NCBI RefSeq assembly: GCF_013449685.1
Contig: NZ_JACDSF010000028.1
Coordinates: 148,712-212,711 of the forward strand
Length of the DNA stretch: 64,000 nucleotides
Reading direction: 5' to 3'
DNA from: Pectobacterium brasiliense
Lineage (GTDB): Bacteria > Pseudomonadota > Gammaproteobacteria > Enterobacterales > Enterobacteriaceae
The notes below the pieces were generated by a model, which was not told the origin of the DNA, searched no databases, and was given only the letters and a program-made list of their open reading frames with translations. The position numbers were made by a program, and so were the translations under genes. Below, piece after piece: positions 50,121 to 60,589 of the stretch. Each line of letters starts with the position of its first letter. The stretch's first letter is position 1.

Positions 50121-51191
50121 CTAGCGCGCGCGGCCTACAGCCTCACCTAACTGCCATACAGCCATCGCGTAATGCGTGCTGTGGTTGTAGCGCGTGATGG
50201 TGTAGAAGTTCGGCAGTCCGTACCAGTATTGGTAACCCGTGCCGATGTCCAGCCGCAGCAGGCTGGCTTCACTGTATCCCGCCAGAGAATGCTGTGGCGT
50301 TAATCCCGCGGCCTGGAGTTCCGTGAGCGAGTAGCGGGTATTGAAACCGTTCGGGAGCAGCGGAGCCTGACCGTTTGCCTGCACTGCCACAGGCGCGCCT
50401 TTCACCCACCCGTGCGCGTTGAAATAATTGGCTACGCTGCCAATCGCGTCCACCGGATCCCACAGGTTGGTATGTCCGTTACCGTCGAAATCCACTGCGT
50501 AGTTCTTGAAGGATGACGGCATAAACTGCCCGTAGCCCATCGCGCCCGCGTAAGAGCCGCGCAGGCTGAGCGGATCGTTGCCTTCTTTACGCGCCATCAG
50601 CAGGAAGGTTTCCAGCTCGCCCGCAAAGTAATCGGCACGTCGCGGGTAATCAAACGCCAGCGTGGCCAACGCATCAATGATGCGCGTTTTCCCCATCACT
50701 CGGCCCCAGCGGGTTTCCACGCCAATAATACCGACAATGATCTCAGGCGGGACGCCGTAAATGTTCTGAGCACGCTGTAGCGCATCCTGATATTGATTCC
50801 AGAACGCCACGCCGTTTTGCACGTTGTCTGGCGTAATAAACTGATTGCGATAACGGTTCCAAGATCCGTTAGGCCCTGAAGGCGGGCGCGATGCTGGAGC
50901 TTGCTTATCCATCAGACGGATCACCCAATCCAGACTTTTCGCCTGCACGAGCACATCATGCAGTTGCTGGCGGTTAAAGCCATGCTCCAGCACCATTTTA
51001 TCGACAAACCGCGCGGTAGCCGGGTTAGTCGCAAAATCACCGCCTAGCGGATGGACATTGTGTGCGGGTTCAAGCAGGAAGCCACCTTTAAAAGGATTAC
51101 CTGAAGGCGCTTCTGCGGGAGGAGGGGAAGGCTGACTGCTACAGGCCGAGAGCAAAACGAGCAGAGGGAGAAAACGAACCAAATGACGCAT
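50121..51191 (-). CDS. mltB: Membrane-bound lytic murein transglycosylase B
   Basis: Outer-membrane lipoprotein that cleaves peptidoglycan glycan strands with 1,6-anhydro product. It has 356 residues; lipobox LLSAC with C17, then a proline-rich linker. Catalytic glutamate is E159 in GIIGVETRWG. Family segments: GAMGYGQFMPSSFKNYAVDFDG (split across the mid-region) and FYTITRYNHSTHYAMAV near the end. Monocistronic, between the sia operon and yjdM. Confidence 0.94.
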   Translation of the reverse strand: MRHLVRFLPLLVLLSACSSQPSPPPAEAPSGNPFKGGFLLEPAHNVHPLGGDFATNPATARFVDKMVLEHGFNRQQLHDVLVQAKSLDWVIRLMDKQAPASRPPSGPNGSWNRYRNQFITPDNVQNGVAFWNQYQDALQRAQNIYGVPPEIIVGIIGVETRWGRVMGKTRIIDALATLAFDYPRRADYFAGELETFLLMARKEGNDPLSLRGSYAGAMGYGQFMPSSFKNYAVDFDGNGHTNLWDPVDAIGSVANYFNAHGWVKGAPVAVQANGQAPLLPNGFNTRYSLTELQAAGLTPQHSLAGYSEASLLRLDIGTGYQYWYGLPNFYTITRYNHSTHYAMAVWQLGEAVGRAR

Positions 51192-51329
51192 CAGATATCC
51201 GTATAGCCAGGTAAGAAATCAATACAGGCTATGGTAAAGGATTGTCTGATGTGAAAAAACCAGCCAGAGGTGAAAAAATGCCGCGCGCCGCTCAAATAGA
51301 AGGCTGACGCGCGCGTTATTACATCCGAA

Positions 51330-51671
51330 TCAGTTTTTCTTCACAAACTCGGACTTCAGCTTCATCGGGCCGAAACCGTCGATTTTACAATCAATATTGT
51401 GATCGCCTTCCACCAGACGAATGCCCTTCACGCGGGTGCCGATTTTCAGCGGCGTTGAGCTGCCTTTGACTTTCAGGTCTTTAATGACCGTTACGGTATC
51501 GCCATCCGCCAGCAGGTTGCCGTTGGCATCTTTCACCACTAAACCGTCATCCTGCGCTGGTGCATCGCCTGCCGGCGACCACTCATTTCCACATTCCGGG
51601 CAGTTAAGCATCTCGCCTTCTTGCCAAGTATATTCAGAACTGCATTTTGGACAATGAGGTAACTGTTGCAT
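51330..51671 (-). CDS. yjdM: YjdM (PhnA) family zinc-ribbon protein
   Basis: Small protein of 113 residues, formerly named PhnA but not a phosphonoacetate hydrolase; function unknown. An N-terminal zinc ribbon (CPKCSSEY ... [10 protein letters not shown], four cysteines) is followed by a beta-rich PhnA domain ([17 protein letters not shown]). CAGGAG precedes the ATG. No phosphonate genes are nearby. Confidence 0.93.
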   Translation of the reverse strand: MQQLPHCPKCSSEYTWQEGEMLNCPECGNEWSPAGDAPAQDDGLVVKDANGNLLADGDTVTVIKDLKVKGSSTPLKIGTRVKGIRLVEGDHNIDCKIDGFGPMKLKSEFVKKN

Positions 51672-51791
51672 GATAAACTCCTGAAAAATTCACAATAAAA
51701 AAGTAATAAATATCATTCGGTAACTACCCTATTTTCGATATTTTACCCTTTTATGCACATTTTTGATAGTGAAGCCGTGTTTATCGTGACT

Positions 51792-53414
51792 TTACGGCTC
51801 ATCCGATGCGGTTTCACTTTTTGCCGCCAGAAACGTAATCAATGCATCTTGCGTTAACGCTTTGGAATACAACCAGCCCTGTGCATAAGCGACGCCAAGG
51901 CTTTTCAAATAGGCTTCCTGAGCCGGAGTCTCAATCCCTTCGGCAACAATATGCAAATTAAGGCAGTGCGCCATGCTGACAATATGAGATAACACAATAT
52001 CAGTCGGTGAATGGTCACGAATATTCCCAACAAAGGACTTGTCGATTTTAAGCTTATTGGCTTTTACCCGCTCAAGATAGGACAGGCCAGAATAGCCAGT
52101 CCCAAAATCATCAATCGCGACATCAATGCCTTTTTGTTGATACAGCGCTACCATCGGTGCCGCTTTCTGGGGTTCAATCATCGATGATTCGGTTAATTCG
52201 ACATTAACATTAGCACCATCGAGTTTGTATATGGCAATCTGCTCCACGAGATAATTGAAAACGGCAATATCTTCGAACTCCGCCGCTTCAAGATTGATAG
52301 AGACAAACATCTCCGGATAACGATGTCTCAGCACGCTGACCGTTTGTAGCGCCTCATCGATAACAAAAAACGTTAAGTCTTTCATTAGCCCAACCTGACG
52401 AATCATGGGAATAAAAGAATCCGGCGTAATCAGGCGTCCATCCGAATGACGCCAGCGTATAAGGGCTTCACACCCCACGACCTGAGTGGTATCCAGTTTA
52501 ATAATCGGCTGATAATGCAATTCAAACTCTTTTTGCCTTAGCGCCTGATTGAGAACATAGCGCGGGCTTTGAATGACCAAGTATTTTCTGGTGATAATCT
52601 CTGACAACAGCAGGGATATGAGCATAAAAATGGGAAAAACAGAGAAAAAAATCGTTAGGTAAAATGAAAATTTCGCGGGTTTATCCGCTCTAACCACTAA
52701 AGTCAGATCGCTATCCGGTAGGGGTTTCAGGACATAATATTTATCGTCAATATAAAATCTATCGGTGTTATTACCCCCTGAAGTCAAACGGGAATAAATA
52801 TGACTACTCATCGAGTCCGAAAGAATAACACGGCCGTCCAGCTTATTTTTTTCCAGTAATGCGTACTGGATATTATAGCTGTAGGAGGGTACATCCAGAA
52901 ATGAGCGAGGATTCAACACCACAAGGTGACGCGTGGTACCAACATAAATCATCGGCTTATTTTTATTCAGCGGACTTTCAATTTTATACCAAATGTTATA
53001 AATATGTTTATAACAAAAATCGGGGGCTGGAAGAAACATCGTATTAATGTTGTTCATCATCGAAGAACAGCGAGGCCGATTCCCATCGATATAGACCACA
53101 TCCTGGATATAATCATTGTCGTAAGCAATTTTACGCAATAAATCCAGATGCAGGTTATCACAATAAGGTGGATAGCTTTTTTCTAAAATATCAAGTGCGG
53201 AGGTGGCCTGCTGAATAATTTTCCCGGCATGTTCAACTGTAACGTTAGAAAAATCATCCACTTCGCGTTCAAACTGTCTGAACGAAAATGCCGAATAAAC
53301 CGCAAGCACTAACGCAAAAAGCGCCACCAGAGTAAAAAATAGGCTGGAGAATAATAAGAAAAAGCTTTTCTTAAAATAGAGCTTTTGAAAATAGGCTAGC
53401 AGGCTTTTTTTCAT
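51792..53414 (-). CDS. CSS-motif cyclic di-GMP phosphodiesterase
   Basis: Inner-membrane phosphodiesterase of 540 residues. Helix 1 at about 18-42, a periplasmic CSS-motif domain with C116... the motif CSS at 116-118 and a partner cysteine near 134, helix 2 at about 250-272, and a cytosolic EAL domain (about 285-535). Catalytic residues are present: EAL at 316-318, N in INLEAAEF, E in VELTESSM, DD in IDDFGTGYSG, K in LKIDKSF and E in VAEGIETPAQ. It should hydrolyse cyclic di-GMP and respond to periplasmic redox or disulfide state, as in E. coli PdeB/PdeC types. It lies 1.9 kb from siaD. Confidence 0.88.
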   Translation of the reverse strand: MKKSLLAYFQKLYFKKSFFLLFSSLFFTLVALFALVLAVYSAFSFRQFEREVDDFSNVTVEHAGKIIQQATSALDILEKSYPPYCDNLHLDLLRKIAYDNDYIQDVVYIDGNRPRCSSMMNNINTMFLPAPDFCYKHIYNIWYKIESPLNKNKPMIYVGTTRHLVVLNPRSFLDVPSYSYNIQYALLEKNKLDGRVILSDSMSSHIYSRLTSGGNNTDRFYIDDKYYVLKPLPDSDLTLVVRADKPAKFSFYLTIFFSVFPIFMLISLLLSEIITRKYLVIQSPRYVLNQALRQKEFELHYQPIIKLDTTQVVGCEALIRWRHSDGRLITPDSFIPMIRQVGLMKDLTFFVIDEALQTVSVLRHRYPEMFVSINLEAAEFEDIAVFNYLVEQIAIYKLDGANVNVELTESSMIEPQKAAPMVALYQQKGIDVAIDDFGTGYSGLSYLERVKANKLKIDKSFVGNIRDHSPTDIVLSHIVSMAHCLNLHIVAEGIETPAQEAYLKSLGVAYAQGWLYSKALTQDALITFLAAKSETASDEP

Positions 53415-53647
53415 AGGAGCAACGCATCATTATGATGAGAAATCCAACATAGCACACAACCCCCCTACAACAATGTATCGATATCTCAAATAATTCTGAT
53501 TTTAAGACATCGGTAACTGCCGAATGACAGAGCCTCTCTGGGATAAGAAGGTAATAACATCATTGTCTTTCCTATTTACCTTAAAAAACAGCCAGTTGCT
53601 TTCTATCACTTTTTTCTTATCACTATCGCCCTGTGATTTAATTGTAA

Positions 53648-53662
53648 TGATAACCATTATCA
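53648..53662 (+). promoter_or_regulatory. Fur box upstream of fecI
   Basis: TGATAACCATTATCA matches the 7-1-7 Fur palindrome TGATAAT-N-ATTATCA at 13 of 14 positions, and lies 56 bases before the fecI start. It would repress fecIR under iron sufficiency. Confidence 0.88.
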
Positions 53663-53718
53663 TATTAATATAACGTCCTATTATTGACCGCCGATACACG
53701 TTTCTATTTTCGACCATG

Positions 53719-54240
53719 ATGTCTGACCACGCCACGCCCTCTGCTGAACTGACGCTTGAATCACTCTATGGTTCGCATCACGGCTGGCTGAAGCACTGGC
53801 TAACGGGCAAGCTCCAATCCTCTTTTGACGCCGATGATATTGCTCAGGACACCTTCCTGCGCGTGATGAACGGCGAGTCATTGACCGCAATCCGCGATCC
53901 TAAATCGTTTCTATGTACCGTTGCCAAACGCGTGATGGTCGATCTCTTTCGCCGCAATGCGCTAGAGAAAGCCTATCTGGATAGGCTGGCGCAGTTGCCG
54001 GAGGCGCTTGCACCTTCACCAGAGATCCAGCAACAGCAGCTTGAGACGCTCCAGCAGGTGGATCTCATGCTCGATGGCCTGAGCCACAAAGCACGACAGG
54101 CGTTTTTGCTTTCCCAGCTTGATGGCATGGCCTATAGCGAGATCGCAACACGGCTGAATGTTTCCGTTAGCTCCGTCAAAAAATACGTTGCCAAAGCCAC
54201 GGAGCATTGCCTGCTGTTCCGTCTGGAGCATGGGCTGTGA
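53719..54240 (+). CDS. fecI: ECF sigma factor FecI
   Basis: Extracytoplasmic-function sigma factor that transcribes fecABCDE. It has 173 residues, as in E. coli, with sigma region 2 ([35 protein letters not shown]) and region 4 ([26 protein letters not shown]). A second ATG three bases upstream is also possible; 53719 matches the E. coli N-terminus MSDxAT. The stop overlaps the fecR start (GTGA). Fur box upstream. Confidence 0.96.
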   Translation: MSDHATPSAELTLESLYGSHHGWLKHWLTGKLQSSFDADDIAQDTFLRVMNGESLTAIRDPKSFLCTVAKRVMVDLFRRNALEKAYLDRLAQLPEALAPSPEIQQQQLETLQQVDLMLDGLSHKARQAFLLSQLDGMAYSEIATRLNVSVSSVKKYVAKATEHCLLFRLEHGL

Positions 54241-55193
54241 GTCTCCCGCTAACCGATTCCCAGCGTCAGGCTCTGCGCTCCGCCTCACATTGGTATGCGG
54301 TCCTGAGCGACGAACGCGTGAGCCCCCAGCAAGCCGAGAAATGGCAGCAGTGGTATGCGCACAGTCGGGATCACCAGTGGGCTTGGTCGCAGGTAGAAAA
54401 TCTGCGCAGCCAGATGAACATCGTACCTGGCAACGTCGCCCACCGCGCCCTTCAGGATACGCAGCTTACTCGCCGCCGAGTGATGAAAGGTCTTTTACTG
54501 CTGTTGGGCGTTGGTGGCGGGTGGCAGCTTTGGCGTTCCGACACCGGAACGGGCCTTCGCGCCGATTACACCACAGCGAAAGGGACAATCCGTCAGCAGC
54601 GTCTGGAAGACGGCACGTTGCTTTCTCTGAATACTGATAGCGCCGTCAATGTTCGCTTCGATCCACAGCAGCGGCGTATTCACCTCTGGTACGGCGAAAT
54701 CGCGATTACCACCGGACAGGATGCCAGCAGCCGCCCTTTCTACGTGCAGACACGACACGGGAAGCTGACCGCACTCGGCACTGAATTTACGGTCCGTCAG
54801 GAAGCCGACAGTACGCTACTGAGCGTGCAACACCATGCGGTGAAAGTCGTACTGGCCGACGATCCGACCCAAGAGCGCATCGTGCGTCAGGGCGAAAGCC
54901 TGCGCTTCAGCGCGCGGGCTCTGGGTGAAATCCAATCCGCAGAAGAAGAAGACAGCAACTGGGCGCAGGGCATTCTCAGTTTCAGCAATAAGCCGCTCGG
55001 CGACGTGATAGCGACGCTATCGCGCTATCGTCACGGCGTACTGCGCTGTAGCCCAGAGGTCGCGAGGCTGCGGTTAAGCGGCACCTTCCCGCTGAAAAAT
55101 ACCGATACGGTGTTACAGGTCATCGAGAAAACACTTCCTGTTAAAATTCAGTATATTACTCGTTATTGGGTCAATATCCTTCCCGCACACTAA
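54237..55193 (+). CDS. fecR: FecR sigma regulator
   Basis: Inner-membrane transducer that receives the ferric citrate signal from FecA in the periplasm and activates FecI. It has 318 residues. N-terminal cytosolic FecI-binding domain (about 1-79), twin-arginine-like TRRRVMKG then a helix at 84-99, and a periplasmic FecR domain with [13 protein letters not shown] and a C-terminal STN-like region. The GTG start at 54237 was chosen because it begins [20 protein letters not shown] like E. coli and overlaps fecI by four bases; GGAG lies upstream. Confidence 0.95.
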   Translation: MSLPLTDSQRQALRSASHWYAVLSDERVSPQQAEKWQQWYAHSRDHQWAWSQVENLRSQMNIVPGNVAHRALQDTQLTRRRVMKGLLLLLGVGGGWQLWRSDTGTGLRADYTTAKGTIRQQRLEDGTLLSLNTDSAVNVRFDPQQRRIHLWYGEIAITTGQDASSRPFYVQTRHGKLTALGTEFTVRQEADSTLLSVQHHAVKVVLADDPTQERIVRQGESLRFSARALGEIQSAEEEDSNWAQGILSFSNKPLGDVIATLSRYRHGVLRCSPEVARLRLSGTFPLKNTDTVLQVIEKTLPVKIQYITRYWVNILPAH

Positions 55194-55207
55194 ACGATAA
55201 CGAAAAA

Positions 55208-55254
55208 AATTATCATTCTTGATTGTCCTTTTTCTCCCTCTCATTCGACTTAGG
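55208..55254 (+). promoter_or_regulatory. Probable FecI-dependent fecA promoter region
   Basis: The spacer ahead of fecA holds ATTATCATTCTTGATTGTCC and, from 55237, CCTCTCATTCGACT. From memory these parts resemble the E. coli fecA promoter used by FecI. ATTATCAT may also be a Fur half-site. Confidence 0.45.
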
Positions 55255-55285
55255 TGTATAGAACAAAAATGATGATGGAGATGTA

Positions 55286-57634
55286 ATGACGCGCTTACGC
55301 ACCTTTCGTAAAGCAACCCCTTTAGCCATGGCGATACAGCTCAGTCTGCTGTCGACAGTCGGTCTCACGGCAGGGATGACCCATGCCGCGACGGCACCCG
55401 CCACCACACGCTACGATATTGCTGCTGGCGAGTTAGACAAAGCGCTCAACCACTATGCCGCCCGCAGCGGGATTACGCTGTCGGTCGATGCCAGCCTGAC
55501 GCAGGGTAAACGCAGCAACGGCCTACACGGCGACTACACCATTGACGGCGGTCTGAAAGCCCTGCTGGCGGGTAGCGGTTTGCAACTGAAGGCGCTGGGC
55601 AACAATGCCTGGACGCTGGAACCGATCCCAGCGGTAGCGGAAGAAACGCTGACGGTCGTTGGCGACTGGTTGGGGGAAGCGCGTGAAAATGACGTCTTTG
55701 AACACGCTGGCGCACGCGATGTGATCCGTCGTGAGGACTTCGCCAAGACCGGTGCCACCACGATGCGCGATGTCTTAAACCGTATGCCGGGCGTGTATGC
55801 GCCGGAAAATAACGGCACGGGCAGCCACGATCTGGCCATGAATTTTGGTATTCGCGGTCTCAGCCCGCGCCTTGCCAGCCGTTCCACCGTATTGATGGAC
55901 GGCATTCCGGTGCCGTTTGCGCCCTACGGTCAGCCACAGCTTTCCCTCGCGCCCATCTCACTTGGCAATATGGACGCCATTGATGTCGTGCGCGGCGGCG
56001 GTGCTGTGCGCTACGGACCACAGAGCGTCGGCGGCGTCGTGAACTTCGTCACCCGGGCGATCCCGAAAGAATTTGGCATGAGCGCTGGCATAGAAGGCCA
56101 ACACAGCCCGACATCCTCACAGCACAACCCGAAAGAAACGCACAACCTGCTGGTTGGCGGCACGGCGGATAACGGTTTTGGTTCAGCGCTGCTCTATTCC
56201 GGCACGCGCGGCAGCGACTGGCGCGAGCACAGCGCGACGCGCATTGACGACGTGATGCTGAAAAGCCGCTACGCGCCAAACGACGTGCACACGTTTAACA
56301 GCCTGCTGCAATATTACGATGGCAGCGCCGATATGCCGGGCGGCCTGTCGCGTGCCGATTACAATGCGGACCGCTGGCAGTCAACGCGTCCGTACGATCG
56401 CTTCTGGGGGCGTCGTCAGCTTGCCAGTCTGGGCTATCAATACCAGCCGGATCAGCAGCATAAATTCAATATTCAGGGCTTCTACACGCGCACGCTGCGC
56501 AGTGGCTATCTGGAACAGAATTCGATCATTACCCTGTCGCCACGTGAATATTGGGTACGTGGCATCGAACCGCGCTACAGCCAAAGTTTTACCCTCGGAT
56601 CTTCCGCTCATGAAGTGGGCGTCGGCTACCGTTATGTCAGCGAATCCACCCATGAGGTGCGTTACTTCACCAGCACCGCCAGCAAGACGCTGCCAAGCGC
56701 CAGCAGCCCTATCGACCGCGAAACCCGTGCGGGTACAGAAGCGCACGCCTGGTACATCGACGACCGCGTTGATATCGGCAACTGGACAATTACGCCGGGA
56801 ATGCGCGTTGAGCACATCAAATCTCATCAGGACAACACGCTGAAAGGCACGGGCGAAGCGGTCAGCTACAACGCCCCGCTACCTGCCTTGAACGTGCTCT
56901 ACCACGTTAACGAGAGTTGGAATCTTTATGCAAACACCGAAGGATCATTCGGCACCGTACAGTACAGCCGAATTGGCAAGGCTGCTCAAAGCGGCAAAGT
57001 GGAGCCAGAAAAAGCGCGCACCTGGGAAGTCGGTTCCCGCTACGACGACGGCGCGCTGACGGCAGAATTGGGCGTTTTTCTGGTTAACTTCAATAACCAG
57101 TATGACTCCAATCAGACCAACAACACCGTCACCACGCGGGGAAAAACCCGCCATTCTGGGCTGGAAACACAGGCTCGTTATCATCTCTCCGAGTTGTCAC
57201 CCCGCTTAGACGCAGTGTCAGTTTATGCGCGCTATGCCTATGTGAATGCTGAAATTCGCGAAGCGGGCGATACCTACGGTAATCAGGTGCCCTTCTCTTC
57301 AAAACATCGGGGAGGATTCGGCGTCGATTATCAGCCGGGCAACTGGACGTTCAACCTGAACAGCGAGTTCCAATCCAGCCAGTTCGCCGATAACGCTAAC
57401 ACCGTTGCCGAAAGCGCAGATGGCAGCACCGGACGACTCCCCGGCTTTATGCTGTGGGGCGCACGCGCAGCTTACGACTTTGGCCCGCAGTTCTCCGATC
57501 TCAATCTGGCCTTTGGTGTGAAAAACCTGTTCGACCACGATTACTACACACGCTCGAACAGCGATGACAACAACAAAGGGATTTATGCCGGTCAGCCCCG
57601 CACCTTCTATATGCAGGGCTCGCTGAAATTCTGA
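55286..57634 (+). CDS. fecA: Ferric dicitrate TonB-dependent receptor FecA
   Basis: Outer-membrane receptor for diferric dicitrate that also signals through FecR. It has 782 residues: signal peptide about 1-34; N-terminal STN signalling domain ([20 protein letters not shown], about 40-110); TonB box region near ETLTVVGDW (about 118); plug (about 125-245); and a 22-strand barrel ending in SLKF with terminal F. Similarity to E. coli FecA is high throughout. GGAG precedes the ATG by five bases. First gene of fecABCDE; fecB follows after 89 bases. Confidence 0.97.
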   Translation: MTRLRTFRKATPLAMAIQLSLLSTVGLTAGMTHAATAPATTRYDIAAGELDKALNHYAARSGITLSVDASLTQGKRSNGLHGDYTIDGGLKALLAGSGLQLKALGNNAWTLEPIPAVAEETLTVVGDWLGEARENDVFEHAGARDVIRREDFAKTGATTMRDVLNRMPGVYAPENNGTGSHDLAMNFGIRGLSPRLASRSTVLMDGIPVPFAPYGQPQLSLAPISLGNMDAIDVVRGGGAVRYGPQSVGGVVNFVTRAIPKEFGMSAGIEGQHSPTSSQHNPKETHNLLVGGTADNGFGSALLYSGTRGSDWREHSATRIDDVMLKSRYAPNDVHTFNSLLQYYDGSADMPGGLSRADYNADRWQSTRPYDRFWGRRQLASLGYQYQPDQQHKFNIQGFYTRTLRSGYLEQNSIITLSPREYWVRGIEPRYSQSFTLGSSAHEVGVGYRYVSESTHEVRYFTSTASKTLPSASSPIDRETRAGTEAHAWYIDDRVDIGNWTITPGMRVEHIKSHQDNTLKGTGEAVSYNAPLPALNVLYHVNESWNLYANTEGSFGTVQYSRIGKAAQSGKVEPEKARTWEVGSRYDDGALTAELGVFLVNFNNQYDSNQTNNTVTTRGKTRHSGLETQARYHLSELSPRLDAVSVYARYAYVNAEIREAGDTYGNQVPFSSKHRGGFGVDYQPGNWTFNLNSEFQSSQFADNANTVAESADGSTGRLPGFMLWGARAAYDFGPQFSDLNLAFGVKNLFDHDYYTRSNSDDNNKGIYAGQPRTFYMQGSLKF

Positions 57635-57723
57635 TCGCCACACGCACTCGCTGGGCAGCCGCCCAGCTTGACTAACGATCATGACTTATTCGATCACGAT
57701 AATGACCACTATGGGGTTACGCT

Positions 57724-58638
57724 ATGTCTGCTCTAATTCGCGTTGCACTGATTGCAACACTTTGTTTGTTCGGACTGGGCCGCGCCAATGCGGTAACCGT
57801 GCAGGATGAACAAGGTTCCTTTACGCTCGACACACCACCTCAGCGTATTGTGGTGCTGGAACTGTCTTTTGCCGATGCGCTGGCCGCGATAGATGTCAGC
57901 CCAGTCGGGATCGCCGATGACAACGATCCCGATCGGATCCTGACAGAAGTCCGCGAACATCTTAAACCCTGGCATTCCGTAGGCACGCGCGCACAGCCAA
58001 GCCTGGAAGCCATCAGCGCATTGAAGCCGGATTTGATTATCGCCGACAGCAGCCGTCATAGCGGCATTTACACGGCGCTGAAAGCGATTGCACCGGTGCT
58101 GCTGCTAAAATCGCGCAACGAAACCTATGAAGAGAACCTGCACTCTGCGGAGATCATCGGCAAGGTGTTGGGGAAAGACAGCGTGATGCAGGCTCGTCTG
58201 GCCCAGCATCGCGAGACGATGAAAGCCTACGCCGCCCAGCTTCCCCAAGGCACCAATGTGGTCTTCGGCACCTCGCGCGAGCAGCAGTTTAACCTGTACT
58301 CCAACGATGCCTACACCGGCAGCGTGCTGGCCGCCCTCGGTCTGAGCGTGCCAAAACCGATTAATAATGCCCCGATGGCTTCCATCAATCTGGAACAGTT
58401 GCTGGCGATTAACCCACAGTGGCTGATCGTGACGCACTATCGCGAAGAAAGTATTGTGAAACGTTGGCAGCAGGATACGCTCTGGAACCTGCTGGAAGCG
58501 CAGCAAAAACAGCAGATTGCCGCCGTTGACAGCAATGCCTGGGCGCGGATGCGCGGTATTTTTGCCGCGGAACGCATCGGCAGCGATACAGTAAAGATTT
58601 TTAAGCATCAACCCATTAGCGTCAGCAGCGAGCAATGA
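57724..58638 (+). CDS. fecB: Ferric citrate periplasmic binding protein FecB
   Basis: Delivers ferric citrate to FecCDE. It has 304 residues, signal peptide about 1-23 (ending RANA), then a class III binding-protein fold with a long linking helix. PPQRIVVLELSFADALAAI and LEAISALKPDLIIADSSRH are family segments. The stop overlaps the fecC start (ATGA). GGGGTT precedes the ATG. Confidence 0.95.
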   Translation: MSALIRVALIATLCLFGLGRANAVTVQDEQGSFTLDTPPQRIVVLELSFADALAAIDVSPVGIADDNDPDRILTEVREHLKPWHSVGTRAQPSLEAISALKPDLIIADSSRHSGIYTALKAIAPVLLLKSRNETYEENLHSAEIIGKVLGKDSVMQARLAQHRETMKAYAAQLPQGTNVVFGTSREQQFNLYSNDAYTGSVLAALGLSVPKPINNAPMASINLEQLLAINPQWLIVTHYREESIVKRWQQDTLWNLLEAQQKQQIAAVDSNAWARMRGIFAAERIGSDTVKIFKHQPISVSSEQ

Positions 58639-59630
58639 GGCAAAGTTTTCATCCATTCTGGCGTTGGGGATTGCCAATAGCGGCACTGCTGGGCGTGTTC
58701 TGGCTTAGCCTGTTCTGTTATTCCGCGATCCCCATTCCCGCCTTAAGTGCAATCAAAGCACTGGTAACGGGATCGCCCTCTTCGCTCCCCGAGGCGCTGG
58801 TGCTCAACCTGCGCCTGCCACGCAGTCTGGTTGCCGTCCTGATCGGCGCCAGTCTGGCATTGTCCGGTGCCCTGCTTCAGACGTTGACCCATAATCCTCT
58901 GGCTTCTCCTTCTCTGCTCGGCATCAACAGCGGCGCGGCGCTGGCAATGGCGCTGACCAGCGCATTCAGTTCTTCACTCTCCGGTTACCCTATCGCCTTT
59001 GTTGCCGCCTGCGGCAGCGGCCTGTGCTGGCTGATGGTGATGGCCGCAGGCGGCGGCTGGCGACAAACGCTCGATCGCAATCGGCTGATTCTGGCGGGCG
59101 TCGCGCTTTCTGCGCTGTGCATGGCCTTAACGCGGATTACGCTTCTGCTGGCGGAAGATCACGCCTATGGCATTTTTTACTGGCTGGCAGGCGGCGTATC
59201 GCACGCGCGCTGGGTGGAATTCTGGCAACTCTTCCCGTTTGTCATCACCGTCACTCCTGTTGTCCTGCTGCTGGCTAACCAGCTTAATCTGCTGAACATC
59301 GGTGACGTGAGTGCCCACACGCTGGGCGTCAACTTAGGTCGTCTGCGCCTAATCCTCAATCTGGCCGTGCTGATTCTGGTGGGTGCCTGCGTGAGCGTCG
59401 CCGGTCCGGTCGCGTTTATCGGCCTGTTGATACCGCATCTGGCGCGTTTCTGGATCGGTTACGACCAGAGAAAGCTGCTCCCCATGAGCATGCTGATGGG
59501 TGCGGCGTTTATGTTACTTGCCGATCTGCTTGCCCGTGCGCTCGCCTGGCCGGGCGAACTGCCTGCTGGCGCGGTACTGGCACTGATCGGCGCTCCCTGT
59601 TTCGTGTGGCTGGCAAGGAGGCGAGGATAA
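58635..59630 (+). CDS. fecC: Ferric citrate ABC transporter permease FecC
   Basis: Inner-membrane permease of the FecCD (BtuC-like) family. It has 331 residues and about ten helices. Conserved segments: LNLRLPRSLVAVLIGASLALSG near residue 55-76, NPLASPSLLGINSGAA, and the coupling region GPVAFIGLLIPHLAR for contact with FecE. Four-base overlap with fecB and one-base overlap with fecD show translational coupling. Confidence 0.95.
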   Translation: MRQSFHPFWRWGLPIAALLGVFWLSLFCYSAIPIPALSAIKALVTGSPSSLPEALVLNLRLPRSLVAVLIGASLALSGALLQTLTHNPLASPSLLGINSGAALAMALTSAFSSSLSGYPIAFVAACGSGLCWLMVMAAGGGWRQTLDRNRLILAGVALSALCMALTRITLLLAEDHAYGIFYWLAGGVSHARWVEFWQLFPFVITVTPVVLLLANQLNLLNIGDVSAHTLGVNLGRLRLILNLAVLILVGACVSVAGPVAFIGLLIPHLARFWIGYDQRKLLPMSMLMGAAFMLLADLLARALAWPGELPAGAVLALIGAPCFVWLARRRG

Positions 59631-60589
59631 TGCGTCCCATGATTGTGTTCATCTCGATTACGCTGCTGTTACTCGCCACCAGCATTCTGTCGCTGCGCAT
59701 GGGCGCGATTCCGCTGCCGTGGTCGGCGCTGATGAGCGGCTGGCACAGCACCAGCGAACATCATTATGTCCTGACCCAATACCGTTTGCCCCGCGTGCTG
59801 CTGGCGCTGTTCGTCGGCGCGGCACTGGCTATTTCCGGCGTGCTGGTGCAAGGGATTGTGCGTAACCCGCTGGCATCGCCGGATATTCTCGGCGTGAATC
59901 ACGCGGCGAGTCTGGCGACCGTCGGCGCACTGATGCTGGTGCCTGCGCTGCCCGTGATCTGGCTACCGCTGCTCGCGTTTATCGGAGGCATTGCCGGGTT
60001 GCTGCTCCTGAGACTCATTGCTGGAGCATCATCCCCGATGCGGCTGGCGCTCATCGGCGTCGCGCTATCTGCCACCTGGGCAAGCGTCACCGACTACCTG
60101 ATTCTCTCCCGTCCGCAGGATATCAACAACGCGCTGCTGTGGCTGACGGGTAGCCTGTGGGGACGTGACTGGTCATTCGTCATGGTCGCGCTGCCCGTCC
60201 TCTGCGTATTGATTCCACTCAGCCTGCGCTTTTGCCGCGATCTGGATTTGCTCGCGCTGGGCGACGACCGCGCCAGCACGCTGGGCGTGAATATCAGACG
60301 CATTCAGTTTTGGGGGTTAGCGCTCGCCGTCGCACTCGCCGCAACCAGCGTGGCCGTGTGCGGGCCTATCGGCTTTATCAGCCTCGTGGTGCCGCATCTG
60401 ATCCGCTATCTGGTGGGAGGACAGCACCGCTGGCTCCTCCCAACCTCTGCTGTTGCCGGTGCATTGGTACTGCTGCTTGCCGATCTGCTGGCGCGCACGC
60501 TGAACCCCCCGATGGAATTACCCGCAGGGGTGCTCACTGCCATTATTGGCGCGCCCTGGTTTTTTTGGCTTCTCGTGAGAATGCGCTAA
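59630..60589 (+). CDS. fecD: Ferric citrate ABC transporter permease FecD
   Basis: Second permease, heterodimer partner of FecC. It has 319 residues. QYRLPRVLLALFVGAALAISG, NPLASPDILGVNHAASL and GPIGFISLVVPHLIR (coupling helix) are the family segments. The frame opens earlier at 59606; the ATG at 59630 (TAATG overlap) was chosen because AGGAGGCGAGG lies directly upstream. The next gene begins right after its stop. Confidence 0.95.
   Translation: MRPMIVFISITLLLLATSILSLRMGAIPLPWSALMSGWHSTSEHHYVLTQYRLPRVLLALFVGAALAISGVLVQGIVRNPLASPDILGVNHAASLATVGALMLVPALPVIWLPLLAFIGGIAGLLLLRLIAGASSPMRLALIGVALSATWASVTDYLILSRPQDINNALLWLTGSLWGRDWSFVMVALPVLCVLIPLSLRFCRDLDLLALGDDRASTLGVNIRRIQFWGLALAVALAATSVAVCGPIGFISLVVPHLIRYLVGGQHRWLLPTSAVAGALVLLLADLLARTLNPPMELPAGVLTAIIGAPWFFWLLVRMR

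Noticed and set aside
53208..53230. Possible extra repeat copy near 53476 (CTCAAATAATTCTGATTTTAAG)
   Set aside because: Only about 15 bases resemble the left repeat end and the rest of the element is absent; too little to call.
55197..55220. Second full Fur box before fecA
   Set aside because: Only the right half (ATTATCA) fits; the left half is A-rich, so it is not called as a separate site.
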